A DNA stretch of 64,000 nucleotides from Chryseobacterium viscerum (GCF_002899945.2 NZ_PPEG02000011.1:27307-91306), one strand, 5' to 3'; shown: positions 34,363-44,005, counted from the stretch's first letter. Made by a program: numbers and translations. The notes: generated from the letters alone by a model not told the origin.

Positions 34363-35888
34363 ATGGCCGATTATAATTCTATGAATGAACAAAAGAGACT
34401 GGAAGCTTTGTACTCTTATGATATTCTCGATACAGATATAGAAAAAGATTTTGATGATCTTACAGCACTGGCCGCAGCGATCTGCGATACCCCAATATCT
34501 CTGATAAGCTTTGTAGATAAAGACAGACAGTGGTTTAAATCTCACCATGGTCTGGACTCCAGACAAACCGACAGGTGTCATTCTTTTTGTTCACACGCTA
34601 TAATTGATCCGGACCAATTGATGCAGATAGAAGATGCACAAAATGATATTCGCTTTGCAGATAATCCTTTGGTCACAGGAAGTCCTGACATCCGATTTTA
34701 CGCAGGAATGCCACTTTTGGATAAAGATGGTTTTGCTCTGGGGTCTCTTTGTGTGATCGATCAAAAGCCTAAAATTTTAACCAAAGCTCAGCAGGAGGCA
34801 CTTCAAACCGTTGCTGTTCAGGTTATTGATAAATTGCTGTTGAGAAAAAATAACAGAGACCTCATCTTAGCGAATAAGGAGCTGCTTGAAAGTAATAAGA
34901 AATTAAAGGCAACCGAAGCAAGCTTAAAGAAAGCCATTACGGACCTAACAGAAAGTAAAGATAAGATCCAGAATATACTTGATATTGTAGGAGAGGGAAT
35001 TGGTATTACCGATGCTGCAGGAAATATCGTCTACACCAACAAACACAACCGGGAAATTTTCAAGCTGGATGAAACCACTATGCTGACTTTATCCAATGTC
35101 TCTCCGGAATGGAATAATAGGCGAACCGACGGATCAACCCTGCCTCCGGAAGAACATCCTATCTCTGTGGCTATTACTACCGGCGATCCGGTATTTGATC
35201 ATATTTTGTTGATCAGTAACCGGCAGGGTAATTGGTCAGCCATGAATTGCGTAATCCTTTAACAGCCATCAAGGCCTATGTCCATCTGCTGAACAGAGCA
35301 GCAAAAAAGGACAATGATAATGGTTTAGCGGACAAAATGTCTAAAATAGATAATCAGGTCCAACGGATGGAAAATTTGATCAGTGGATTTCTGGATGCGG
35401 CACGTCTCGGTGAAGGAAAAATAAACCTTAAGAAATCTCATTTTGATATGGCCGATCTCGTGAAGAGAACGGAACAGGAATGTATGACAATGATTACTTC
35501 ACATAGATTAATTTTCGCACCTGCAGAAATTGCAGTTGTCGAAGCGGATCGAAGTAAGATTGAGCAGGTAATGACCAATTTTATCAATAATGCTGTGAAA
35601 TACTCACTTTACGATACCTGCATAACGGTAAACTGTTTCACAAAGGATGGTTTTGCTTATTTTTCTGTAAAGGATCAGGGTATGGGTATTCCGGCGAAAG
35701 ATCATCCATTTATTTTCGATCGCTTTTACAGGGTTGAAAGCGATGCAATGAAAAATACCAAAGGATTTGGAATGGGCTTATACATTTGCAAGGAAATCAT
35801 CGAAAGACATCATGGACAAATCGGTATGGAAAGTACAGAAGGTAGTGGTAGTACATTTTGGTTCAGATTACCTGTTGCGATCTCTTGA
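34363..35888 (+). pseudogene. GAF-PAS sensor histidine kinase with frame-breaking internal deletion
   Basis: The first frame (34363-35262) encodes a GAF domain (about residues 20-165, RLEALYSYDILDTDIEKDFDDL), a coiled segment and a PAS domain (NILDIVGEGIGITDAAGNIVYTN), then runs out of frame. From 35232 a second frame, shifted by two bases, gives the H-box VSHELRNPLTAIKAY and a full HATPase domain (FINNAVKYSL, VKDQGMGIP, GFGMGLYI). The PAS end and the linker to the H-box, some 50 residues in relatives, are missing. An internal deletion has thus broken the frame. The kinase core could only be made from a TTG at 35232. Confidence 0.8.
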
Positions 35889-36344
35889 TTGCTATAGTAA
35901 ATTTTAAGATTCTGCTATTATTTCTAATAATATGATTAATAGTAGGAAACCGCTAGATATTGATGTAATAATCATTCCTTTCATAAAAACAATGATCTAT
36001 TTTTTTAGGACTTCATTTTACGAGATCTAGGTAGTTCGAGCTAAAAAAAAGAATCACGGCAGAAATGCAAATTCATTAGTTTAAATGAATGCTTTAGGTC
36101 TTGCAGAAGATGTATTTCCACTTTTCGGGCCGATTTATGTATGCATAACGGAGCCATTGACGGACGAAGAGAAAGTAGATATCAAATTTTCAACCTTTGA
36201 GTCTGACAGCGTACTAAGAATATTTATAGCTTGAGTAAAAATATTGTTTTTGCTGAGCAACTTATCATTTGATAGGAATCGTCGGCGTTCCTATTAGATC
36301 CGTCGCACTTTTTTAATATGACAAGATTAGATCTAATGGTTCTT
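35889..36344. other. intergenic region with one possible small gene
   Basis: About 450 bases between the kinase pseudogene and the HxlR regulator. Apart from the 49-codon frame at 36085-36234 no coding potential or terminator is evident. Confidence 0.4.
36085..36234 (+). CDS. possible small or residual protein of 49 residues
   Basis: An ATG-started frame encodes MNALGLAEDVFPLFGPIYVC and then ITEPLTDEEKVDIKFSTFES before its stop. The composition is protein-like rather than random, with acidic and aliphatic residues, but I do not recognise it. It may be the end of a lost gene. No promoter box stands out. Confidence 0.28.
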   Translation: MNALGLAEDVFPLFGPIYVCITEPLTDEEKVDIKFSTFESDSVLRIFIA

Positions 36345-36758
36345 TCACATCAAACTTTTAAGTTTCTTTGACAACCTTACGATAAAAACTTCTTTATCCT
36401 TTTTCACCTCTTGGAGCAATTCCTTTCGTTCGGAAGAAATGTCACAATACTTTTCTGCCCACATATTTATTTCAATCATCAGGGGCAAAAGATCGATGCC
36501 CTTTGCAGTAAGTTTATATAAAAACTTGACTTTGCTTTCCGGATGTGAACCTTTGATGATGATTCCGTTATCTTCCAGCATCTGTAGTCGTGAAGCCAAT
36601 ATATTACTCGCTATTTTTTCTTCCGATTTCTGAAAATCGCCATAGGTACATTGTCCTGCAAACATCAAGTCTCTTACAATCAACAACGACCATTTGTCTC
36701 CCCAAATGTCCAACGACTGACTTACAGGACAGTCAGAGCGCTTCTTATTTTCTGACAT
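36345..36758 (-). CDS. HxlR-family transcriptional regulator
   Basis: A 137-residue winged-helix regulator with the conserved N-terminal Cys in SDCPVSQSLDIWGDKWSLLIVRDL, the HTH core YGDFQKSEEKIASNILASRLQML, and the wing PESKVKFLYKLTAKG. HxlR proteins often sense electrophiles or oxidants through that Cys. It is divergent from an old yellow enzyme and two repeats with dyad symmetry lie between them, so it very likely controls the redox operon at 36.9-40.7 kb. Confidence 0.88.
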   Translation of the reverse strand: MSENKKRSDCPVSQSLDIWGDKWSLLIVRDLMFAGQCTYGDFQKSEEKIASNILASRLQMLEDNGIIIKGSHPESKVKFLYKLTAKGIDLLPLMIEINMWAEKYCDISSERKELLQEVKKDKEVFIVRLSKKLKSLM

Positions 36759-36777
36759 AAAAAATATTTTAAATTTT

Positions 36778-36829
36778 TACTTGCAATTTAAAAGTAATTA
36801 TATAACTTTGTACTTGCAATTTGAAAGCA
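36778..36829. promoter_or_regulatory. two HxlR-type operator repeats
   Basis: TACTTGCAATTTAAAAGTA (36778-36796) and TACTTGCAATTTGAAAGCA (36811-36829) are near-identical, 33 bases apart start to start (about three helical turns). Each has dyad symmetry (TACTT...AAGTA; the second is imperfect). Copy one contains the -33 TTG of the downstream promoter and copy two follows its -7 box, so binding would lock the promoter. Confidence 0.75.
36781..36810 (+). promoter_or_regulatory. promoter of the old yellow enzyme operon
   Basis: TTG (36781-36783), 19 bases, TAACTTTG (36803-36810): a full match to the Bacteroidota pattern with ideal spacing, 45 bases before the ATG. It is bracketed by the two operator repeats. 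Confidence 0.75.
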
Positions 36830-36855
36830 AAATTACGAAATTAAATTAATATATA

Positions 36856-37944
36856 ATGGAAAAAACAATTTTTCAGCCTTACAATCTTAACGGAGCATCA
36901 GTCAGCAACCGAATAGTAATGGCACCAATGACAAGAGCGAGGGCAGATAACGAAAAGAATGCAGCTACCGGTATGATCGCCAAATATTATGAGCAACGTG
37001 CATCGGCAGGCCTCATTATAACAGAAGGTACTTACATCAGTAAAGAGGCAGTAGGCTTTATAAATGTTCCCGGAATTTACGCTCAAGCACAACTGGATGG
37101 TTGGAGATTGGTTACCGAGGCTGTTCACAATAAAGATGGAAAAATCTTTGCACAGCTTTGGCACACCGGTGCCTATTCGCATCCCGATTTACACGATGGC
37201 AAAAAACCACTTGCACCATCGGATGTGAATCCCGAGCAGCAGGTTTTTACACCCGAGGGATTCAAACCGTCTGAAGCGCCTCAGCCTATGACCATTCAGG
37301 ATATCAGACAAACTGTAGAAGACTTTAAAAATGCAGCTTCAAATGCTTTCGAAGCCGGTTTTGATGGGGTAGAACTTCACGGCGCCAATGGTTATTTGCT
37401 TCAACAGTTTTTCAGCAAAAACAGCAATCTACGAACAGACGAATATGGTGGAAACGTGGAGAACCGAGCCCGTATTTTATTTGAAATTTTAGATGCAATT
37501 AAAGAAGTTGCCGATTTAAAGAAAGTAGGTGTTCGCCTAAATCCTTCACTCAACGGCATTATGGGTATTTTGGTAGATGACGAAACCATTGAACTGTATG
37601 ATTACATCGTTACCCGTTTGAACAGTTATGATTTGGCCTATATTCATTTGATAGAGCCATTTACTGATGTTTCTAATATCCCGCAGGCCATTCAGGAAGT
37701 AGCTAAACATTTTCGCAAAATATATATTGGAACCATCATTATCAACCGTGGTTTTAATAAAGAAACCGCTAGTAAGGTGATTGCCGATGGCGATGCAGAT
37801 TTGGTGTCTTTCGGCGTTCCGTTTATCGCCAATCCGGATTTGGTGGAACGGTTTAAAAATAATGCGCCTTTGAATGCGCCAGACCAGGATACTTTTTACA
37901 CTCCGGGTGAAAAAGGCTATACAGATTATCCAACTATTAGCTAA
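36856..37944 (+). CDS. old yellow enzyme family alkene reductase
   Basis: A 362-residue FMN-dependent TIM-barrel ene-reductase (NemA/XenB type). Visible signatures are RIVMAPMTRARAD (residues 19-31), AQLWHTGAYSHPD, FDGVELHGANGYLLQQFFS (substrate-binding His and Asn) and NLRTDEYGGNVENRARILFE. It reduces activated alkenes, nitro compounds or quinones with NAD(P)H. It is the first gene of an operon-like run with two SDRs and a quinone-oxidoreductase-like enzyme, controlled by the divergent HxlR protein. A reactive-electrophile response is a reasonable inference. Confidence 0.92.
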   Translation: MEKTIFQPYNLNGASVSNRIVMAPMTRARADNEKNAATGMIAKYYEQRASAGLIITEGTYISKEAVGFINVPGIYAQAQLDGWRLVTEAVHNKDGKIFAQLWHTGAYSHPDLHDGKKPLAPSDVNPEQQVFTPEGFKPSEAPQPMTIQDIRQTVEDFKNAASNAFEAGFDGVELHGANGYLLQQFFSKNSNLRTDEYGGNVENRARILFEILDAIKEVADLKKVGVRLNPSLNGIMGILVDDETIELYDYIVTRLNSYDLAYIHLIEPFTDVSNIPQAIQEVAKHFRKIYIGTIIINRGFNKETASKVIADGDADLVSFGVPFIANPDLVERFKNNAPLNAPDQDTFYTPGEKGYTDYPTIS

Positions 37945-38080
37945 AAAAAATATGAGAGTGGTAAGATTTTAAATAAACGGATTAGAAAGCAGAAAAACAA
38001 GCGTTAAAATCGTTCTGAAACCGTGGGGTTAAAATACTTATCTATCTATAACTTAATTGAATTTTAAAAATAACAATACA

Positions 38081-38806
38081 ATGCAAACAGCAGGAAATAC
38101 AGTATTTATCACCGGCGGAAGTGCCGGGATTGGTCTAGCCATCGCTAAAAAGCTAACCGAAGAAGGCAATAAAATTATCATTAACGGGCGTAACGAAGAG
38201 CGTTTACAAAGTGCTTTAAAAGAACTGCCGGGAGCCATCGGAATTCAGGGAGATTTTGCAATAGATTCAGACAGAATACGCATCGCTGAAGAATTGAAAA
38301 ATAACCATCCTGATGTGAATATCATTATCAATAATGCAGGTGCAGCTTTTGCTTATCTATTAAGCGAAACAACCAATGCCCACGAAAAGGCACAGATTGA
38401 GATGAATGTTAACTACATCGCCATTATTCATTTTACGGAGTTGATGTTGCCACACTTATTACAGAAAAAAGCTGCGGCAGTCGTTAATATTTCATCGATT
38501 GCGGTATATGGAAGTCACAAATTCTTACCTACCTATTGTGCGACAAAAGCTGCTTTGCACAGTTATACCGTAGCTCTGCGTTATACCTATGAAGAGCAGA
38601 AAAATGTTCAGATATATGAAGTATATCCACCGACTGTTAATACGGAATTTTCTGCTGAAATTGGCGGAGCCAATGGTATCCAGGCATCAGAAGTGGCGGA
38701 TGAACTTTTCCTCGGATTAGAAAAAGATCAGTTTGATATTCCGGTAGGCGAAACCAAAAAATATGCAGCGGCGATTGGCGAAGCAATGGCTAAACTGGCG
38801 CAGTAA
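38081..38806 (+). CDS. short-chain dehydrogenase/reductase (DltE-like)
   Basis: 241 residues from ATG 38081, preferred to a TTG at 38057. A Rossmann motif TGGSAGIGLAIAKKL lies at the N-terminus, then the NNAGAAFAY strand, and the catalytic Ser in VVNISSIAVYGS with YCATKAALH (Tyr and Lys). The enzyme should be a soluble NAD(P)-dependent oxidoreductase. It lies between the old yellow enzyme and a second SDR. The specific substrate cannot be told. Confidence 0.87.
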   Translation: MQTAGNTVFITGGSAGIGLAIAKKLTEEGNKIIINGRNEERLQSALKELPGAIGIQGDFAIDSDRIRIAEELKNNHPDVNIIINNAGAAFAYLLSETTNAHEKAQIEMNVNYIAIIHFTELMLPHLLQKKAAAVVNISSIAVYGSHKFLPTYCATKAALHSYTVALRYTYEEQKNVQIYEVYPPTVNTEFSAEIGGANGIQASEVADELFLGLEKDQFDIPVGETKKYAAAIGEAMAKLAQ

Positions 38807-38861
38807 ACATAGGATCAGCCGGGAATATTTTTCTTTTTTTAAGCTTTTAAATATACCAAAA

Positions 38862-39629
38862 ATGAATATTCAGAACAAAACCATCCTCATAACCGGAGGC
38901 GCATCCGGAATCGGACTGGAGGCTGCCAAACAGTTTTTAGCTGCCGGCGCAAAAGTAATTATCACAGGAAGAAATAAAACAAAATTGGATGAAGTATCAA
39001 AATGCTATCCTGAGGTTACTGCGATACAAAGTGATGCTGCCAATGAAACCGATGCGGAAGCACTTTTCCAGCAAGTAAATGCTTTGGGCGGTATCGATAT
39101 TTTATACCATAACGCTGGTGTAGGTGTTCCACCGATTAATCTGGGTATTCCCAACAAAAAACATCTGGAAGGAGCGGTGTATGAAATGGAGGTCAATTAT
39201 TTCGGTGTCATCAGATTAAATAATCTGTTTATGGATATGTTGAAAAGCAGACCGGAAGCAGCCATCATTCACACAACTTCTATTCTGAGTATGATACCAT
39301 CTGCAATGGAAGCAACGTATTCATCATCCAAAGTGGCATTGGCATTCTACACCATTTCACTTCGAAAACATTTGCAGGTTCTCGACAGCAGCGTAAAAGT
39401 TTTTGAACTGCTGCCACCTTTGGTAGATACGGATATGGTCGCAGACAGGGACGATAAAAAAATCAGCCCGCAGGCATTAGTCAACGGCTTGCTCGATGGA
39501 ATTAAAAAAGATGTTTTAATCATCCGTGTTGGTGACAGCAAAGCAGTTTATCTTATGAACAGGCTATTTCCGAAGTTCGCATACGGATTGGTAAATAAAA
39601 AGAAGGCAGATAGAACATTGCTTCCTTAA
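38862..39629 (+). CDS. second short-chain dehydrogenase/reductase (DltE-like)
   Basis: 255 residues from ATG 38862, chosen because the Rossmann strand starts at once (NKTILITGGASGIGLEAAKQF). The catalytic triad is seen in IIHTTSILSM (Ser) and YSSSKVALAFY (Tyr, Lys). It is a paralogue of the preceding gene and starts 55 bases after it. Both probably work on products of the old yellow enzyme or on aldehydes. Confidence 0.87.
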   Translation: MNIQNKTILITGGASGIGLEAAKQFLAAGAKVIITGRNKTKLDEVSKCYPEVTAIQSDAANETDAEALFQQVNALGGIDILYHNAGVGVPPINLGIPNKKHLEGAVYEMEVNYFGVIRLNNLFMDMLKSRPEAAIIHTTSILSMIPSAMEATYSSSKVALAFYTISLRKHLQVLDSSVKVFELLPPLVDTDMVADRDDKKISPQALVNGLLDGIKKDVLIIRVGDSKAVYLMNRLFPKFAYGLVNKKKADRTLLP

Positions 39630-39714
39630 TTGATAAACAATAACATCCGGAAGGCATTACTCGTAAATTAGCCTTCATAAAACTAGTTTAAATTTTAAAA
39701 AAAAATATAAAATA

Positions 39715-40716
39715 ATGAAAGCATATACCATCAACCGCTATAGCAAAACAGAACCTTTGAAGTTAAGCGAGATTGCCAAACCTGTAGTAAAACCAAATGA
39801 AGTTTTAATTGAAATCCATTCGGCCAGTATCAATCAGCTCGATGCCAAAATTAAAAGTGGTGAGTTTAAAATGATGCTGAAGTACAAAATGCCTTTAATT
39901 TTAGGGCACGATGTGGCAGGAGTTGTAACACAGGTTGGCTCTAATGTAAAACGATTCAAAGTTGGCGATGAGGTCTACAGCCGTCCGGTGGATTATCATA
40001 TTGGTGGTTTTGCGGAGTTTATTTCGGTTGATGAAAGATATGTCGCATTAAAACCGAGTAATATTTCAATGGATGAAGCGGCTTCCCTTCCATTGGTAGC
40101 ACTCACGGTATGGCAGGCTTTCGTGGAAAAAGCTCATTTGAAAAAAGGACAGAAAGTTTTTATCCAAGCCGGTTCCGGTGGGGTTGGTACGATTGCGATT
40201 CAGCTGGCTAAACATCTTGGTGCCACCGTTGCAACAACTACCAGTAAAGGCAATTTTGATTTGGTCAAAAATCTTGGCGCTGATGTAGCCATTGATTACA
40301 AAACCCAGGATTTTGAAAATGAGCTGAAAGATTATGATTTGGTGCTCAACAGTCAGGATACAAAAACACTGGAAAAATCCCTGCGTATTCTAAAACGTGG
40401 TGGTAAAGCGGTTTCCATTTCCGGTCCGCCAGAACCTGATTTTGCTAAAGAAATGGGATTAAGTTGGTTTTTAAAATTAGTATTCGGTCTTATCAGTAAA
40501 AAAGTACGTAAACAGGCTGAAAGATTAGGCGTGAGCTATTCTTTTCTATTTATGAAAGCGAATGGAGATCAATTAACTAAGATTACCAAATTGGTAGAAT
40601 CTGGTGCTGTAAAACCTGTTTTAGATAAGGTATATAGCTTTAATGAAATGAACGATGCAATGGATTATGTGAACAGTGGCAGAGCAAAAGGAAAAGTAGT
40701 AGTTCGAATAAAATAA
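39715..40716 (+). CDS. zinc-independent MDR quinone oxidoreductase-like protein
   Basis: A 333-residue medium-chain dehydrogenase/reductase. ILGHDVAGVVTQVGSNV marks the GroES-like part, without the Cys/His zinc ligands. FIQAGSGGVGTIAIQLAKHLGA is the NADPH-binding motif. The protein ends with ALPVL-type KPVLDKVYSFNEMNDAMDYVNSGRAKGKVVVRI. It fits NADPH quinone or enone reductases. It closes the HxlR-linked redox run, 85 bases after the second SDR. Confidence 0.88.
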   Translation: MKAYTINRYSKTEPLKLSEIAKPVVKPNEVLIEIHSASINQLDAKIKSGEFKMMLKYKMPLILGHDVAGVVTQVGSNVKRFKVGDEVYSRPVDYHIGGFAEFISVDERYVALKPSNISMDEAASLPLVALTVWQAFVEKAHLKKGQKVFIQAGSGGVGTIAIQLAKHLGATVATTTSKGNFDLVKNLGADVAIDYKTQDFENELKDYDLVLNSQDTKTLEKSLRILKRGGKAVSISGPPEPDFAKEMGLSWFLKLVFGLISKKVRKQAERLGVSYSFLFMKANGDQLTKITKLVESGAVKPVLDKVYSFNEMNDAMDYVNSGRAKGKVVVRIK

Positions 40717-40758
40717 ACTAAATAACATTTTAAAAATAAAATAATTTAATTCATCATA

Positions 40759-41125
40759 ATGACAAATAAAGATTTGGTATTATAAATCGTACAGCAATAT
40801 TTGGCAATATAAATATCGATGCACTCGACTAGTATTTCAGCAGGGATTATATTCAGCATAACCAGTTAATGCCAAACGGAACTGAAGGATTAAGACAATT
40901 GATTGCTACTTTACCGCCTGATTTTAAATATAAAATCACGACCGTCGCAGAAAATGATGATATCGTAATGGTGCAAGGGAGATTCTCCAAATGGTTTTAA
41001 AAAAATTATATTGCTGTAGATATTTTCAGAAAGATGGAAAATTTGTTGAACACTGGGATGTATTGCAGGAAGAAGTTCCGGCGGATAAAACGGTTAAGGG
41101 TAATGCTGTGTTACCGATTTTGTAG
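40759..41125 (+). pseudogene. decayed SnoaL-like/NTF2-fold gene
   Basis: Pieces of a SnoaL-like polyketide-cyclase-type protein appear in changing frames with several stops: TNKDLVL at the start, QHNQLMPNGTEGLRQLIATL, then TTVAENDDIVMVQGRFSKW and, after another stop, FVEHWDVLQEEVPADKTV. The order matches the family (QHNP...DG, FRI..GKIVEHWDV), so this is one gene with multiple disabling changes. It follows the HxlR-linked operon. The 170 bases after it carry no intact gene. Confidence 0.75.
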
Positions 41126-41298
41126 TGGAGATACAAATTTGGTGTTATTGATGCTAAAATTTATCCGTTACTCTGCTTAATTTGAAAATTGGCAAAAATC
41201 AGATGAAGCAGAAAAACAAAATGCAAAACCTCGATTTTTTTTACGAACGGTCGATGATTATATACAAATTGTAGTCATCATTATTTAGTTGTCAAGCA

Positions 41299-41706
41299 TT
41301 AACTACCTCTGTAAGTCGAATAGCCAAACGGTGAAAGAGTAATAGGAACGTGATAATGATTCTCATCCTTGATTTCAAAAACCACTTCGATAAATGTGTA
41401 AAAGCTGTCTGTTTTACTTTTTTTGAAATAATCGTTGGTTAGATATATCAACTTATAGATTCCTTTATTTGAAAAAGATGACGGAAGAAAATTCGGAATT
41501 CGACCGTTGGCATCTGTTAATTTTTCGTCTACGTAAGTCCAGGCTTTTGATTGATCATTGAATTTTTCCAGTCTTATCTTGACGTCTGGAGCGGGAAGAC
41601 CTTTTGACACGTCCAGAATATGTGTGGAAAGCTGAAAATCTTTGTTCTGTGCGGCGATGCTGATGGAGAAAAGCGTAAGTAGTAGAGTATTGATAAAAGA
41701 TTTCAT
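41299..41706 (-). CDS. secreted 5-hydroxyisourate hydrolase/transthyretin-like protein
   Basis: A 135-residue protein with signal peptide (ending near IAAQ, residue 20) and a transthyretin-related domain: LSTHILDVSKGLPAPDVKIRLE, LTDANGRIPNF, YFKKSKTDSFYTFIEVVFEI, and the diagnostic C-terminus YSTYRGS. HIUases hydrolyse 5-hydroxyisourate in urate breakdown. The exported form is known in other bacteria. No other urate genes are nearby, so its pathway role here is uncertain. Confidence 0.87.
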   Translation of the reverse strand: MKSFINTLLLTLFSISIAAQNKDFQLSTHILDVSKGLPAPDVKIRLEKFNDQSKAWTYVDEKLTDANGRIPNFLPSSFSNKGIYKLIYLTNDYFKKSKTDSFYTFIEVVFEIKDENHYHVPITLSPFGYSTYRGS

Positions 41707-41811
41707 TTCTATATATTTTTAAATTTATTTAGTTAAGGTGAATAATTTCTGTGGCTTCTAAAAAAATTATTTGAACTCAATCTGATAAAAGGGAGCTCTC
41801 ATAATTCTATG

Positions 41812-41819
41812 CAAAGTTA
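41812..41819 (-). promoter_or_regulatory. -7 promoter box upstream of the HIUase gene
   Basis: The minus strand reads TAACTTTG, a perfect TAnnTTTG box, about 105 bases before the start codon. A TTG at 14 bases upstream is slightly short. Confidence 0.4.
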
Positions 41820-41861
41820 GATGGTATTAAAATCAAAAACGTTGTTCTACGTCAATGTTTA

Positions 41862-42431
41862 TTACAACTTTGATCTGACTCTGCTCAGCGTTGAAGGTGA
41901 CATACCAAGGTAAGATGCAACCATCCTGTTGGATACCCGAAGTAAAAGTTGCGGTTGATATTCCATCAGCCATTTCACCTTTTCCATTGCATCAAAGCCC
42001 TGAAATCCGTAGATTCTTTTCTGAGCTGTTATAAATCCAAGTTCCAGAATCTCCGTGTATATTTTTGAAAACTCAGGTATGGTCTCTACAAGATTATAAA
42101 AATCCTTTCTGGAGATACAGAGCAGTTCTGATTTTTCAATAGTTTGCACATACTCTTCAGCAGGTTTTTGGTCTATAAAACTGGGCAATGCGGTGGCGAA
42201 ATTTCCTTCAAAGGCAAAATAGCGGGAATTGTCCAGTCCATCTTTTGTAGTGGTGAAAAGTCTGATACAGCCACTGTTGATAAAATAATAATATTTGCAT
42301 ACCTCATCATACTGAATCAGGATTTCGTTTCGCTTCGTTTTCATTAATTTAAAACAGGATTTGATAAGTTCCATTTTGGCTGTAGAAATATGGCCTTTAC
42401 TTGCGATGAATTTTTCAAGAATCGAATACAT
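41862..42431 (-). CDS. Crp/Fnr-family transcriptional regulator
   Basis: A 189-residue regulator, paralogue of the one at 29.5 kb. The cNMP-like domain has RNEILIQYDEVCKYYYFINSGCIRLF; the winged helix ends NRMVASYLGMSPSTLSRVRSKL. It is encoded upstream of the HIUase gene on the same strand and divergent from the TspO-like gene. Neither the cAMP phosphate-binding signature nor an Fnr-like Cys cluster is present. Effector unknown. Confidence 0.85.
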   Translation of the reverse strand: MYSILEKFIASKGHISTAKMELIKSCFKLMKTKRNEILIQYDEVCKYYYFINSGCIRLFTTTKDGLDNSRYFAFEGNFATALPSFIDQKPAEEYVQTIEKSELLCISRKDFYNLVETIPEFSKIYTEILELGFITAQKRIYGFQGFDAMEKVKWLMEYQPQLLLRVSNRMVASYLGMSPSTLSRVRSKL

Positions 42432-42592
42432 TCAGATTTTAATTTTTTTTTAAAGTTACATTTTTTATACTGTCATTAGATCAGAATCAAATTGTACATG
42501 AGTCCATAATTCTCTATTTGATATTTCTGCATTGAGGAAATTTAATTAACTTAACCGGTGAAAAATCTCATTAACCTCTTAAAAGATCAATT

Positions 42593-43357
42593 ATGGTAAA
42601 AGCTTTCCAAATTTTAAATATGGCCGCATTAGCCGTCACAATCTTAGTCAATTACCTTTCCAATACAGGATTTTTTAATAATGAAACAATGGCAAGTATT
42701 TCTGGAAAATTCCAAAATTTATTTACACCTGCGGGATATGCTTTTTCCATTTGGGGGCTTATTTATCTGTTACTTTTCGGCTTTGTAATTTACTATGGTT
42801 CGTTTGCCAAAAAGAACGATACCAAAGAAAAGGTGATAAGAAACACCGGTTGGTGGTTTGTGGTTTCCTGTGTCTCCAATTGTCTCTGGATTGCAACGTG
42901 GCTTTATGAATATACATTTCTTACCATTCCGATTATGGTTGTCCTCTTTATCTCTTTGATGAAAATTATTTTAAATAACAAAAGAACGATCGAAGCCGGA
43001 GACCTTCAGACAATATTATTTCTCCGCCTGCCATTTTACATCTACTCTGGCTGGATTTCCGTAGCTTTAATTGCGGACGTTGCAGCATATCTGAAAAAGA
43101 TAGAATGGTCAGGATTTGGAATTCCTGAAACCATCTGGACAGTTGTAATGTTTGTCGTGGCAGCACTTATTCACCTTTATATGATTTGGAAACGGAATAT
43201 GATTTCTTTCGCTATGGTTGCCGTGTGGGCATTGATTGCAATTGCAGCAGCCAACAAAAATTTTAATGATAGTGTTTATTATTTTGCTTTAGCTACTGCG
43301 GTATTTCTCTCGTTAAATGCTGTCGTTAAAATGTTTACTAATAAAACAGTAGTTTAA
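42593..43357 (+). CDS. TspO/MBR-like tryptophan-rich membrane protein
   Basis: A 254-residue membrane protein with about seven hydrophobic segments and the TspO-like stretch FTPAGYAFSIWGLIYLLLFG (residues 45-64). Other Trp-rich helices follow (NTGWWFVVSCVSNCLWIATWLYEYTF). The family binds tetrapyrroles or acts in stress signalling; the length is longer than classic TspO. It sits 33 bases before a flavin-reductase-like gene, so both may be one unit, divergent from a Crp-type regulator. Confidence 0.75.
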   Translation: MVKAFQILNMAALAVTILVNYLSNTGFFNNETMASISGKFQNLFTPAGYAFSIWGLIYLLLFGFVIYYGSFAKKNDTKEKVIRNTGWWFVVSCVSNCLWIATWLYEYTFLTIPIMVVLFISLMKIILNNKRTIEAGDLQTILFLRLPFYIYSGWISVALIADVAAYLKKIEWSGFGIPETIWTVVMFVVAALIHLYMIWKRNMISFAMVAVWALIAIAAANKNFNDSVYYFALATAVFLSLNAVVKMFTNKTVV

Positions 43358-43390
43358 ATCATAAATTTTAATTTTAATAAAATCGTATTA

Positions 43391-44005
43391 ATGTTAACTC
43401 ATTTGGATAATAATCAGATTGAAACTTTGGAAGATAGAAAAAGAATCGCACTGATCAATTCATTAAGCGGTTTTAAAAGTCTTAATTTGATTGGAACCGT
43501 AAACAGGCAGGATCAAACCAACTTAGCGATATTTAATTCCGTGGTACACATCGGAGCCAATCCTCCTTTGATGGGCTTTGTCTCACGTCCTGATTCTGTT
43601 GAGAAACATACCATTGAAAATATTAGGCAGACGTCTTATTACACAATTAATCATGTCAACAAAGATATTTTTGAACAAGCGCATCAAACCTCTGCAAGAT
43701 ATAAAAGAGATGAATCGGAATTTGACGCCACAGGTTTGACAATGGAGTACAAAAATAATTTTCCTGCACCCTTCGTATCGGAATCTAACATTCAGATTGG
43801 TTTGGAGCTGAGAGAAATTATCTCTGTGAAAACTAACAATACGCTTCTGGTTATTGGCGAAATTAATCATCTACAATTCCCATCTGACATTTGGGAAGAG
43901 AGCGGCATTCTGGATATCGAGAAGGCGGGATCCGTTACAGGCTCTTCTTTAGACGGTTATCATACCACTCAATTAATTACAAGGCTGAAATATGCAAAGC
44001 CTTGA
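43391..44005 (+). CDS. flavin-reductase-like FMN-binding split-barrel protein
   Basis: A 204-residue protein with the split-barrel flavin-binding fold: SLNLIGTVNRQDQTNLAIFNSVVHIGANPPLMGFVSRPD matches the FMN-binding N-terminal half (given here over about residues 31-69), followed by HTIENIRQTSYYTINHV. Such proteins supply reduced flavin or bind FMN. It is co-directional with the TspO-like gene and ends at a shared bidirectional terminator. Partner enzymes are not evident. Confidence 0.82.
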   Translation: MLTHLDNNQIETLEDRKRIALINSLSGFKSLNLIGTVNRQDQTNLAIFNSVVHIGANPPLMGFVSRPDSVEKHTIENIRQTSYYTINHVNKDIFEQAHQTSARYKRDESEFDATGLTMEYKNNFPAPFVSESNIQIGLELREIISVKTNNTLLVIGEINHLQFPSDIWEESGILDIEKAGSVTGSSLDGYHTTQLITRLKYAKP

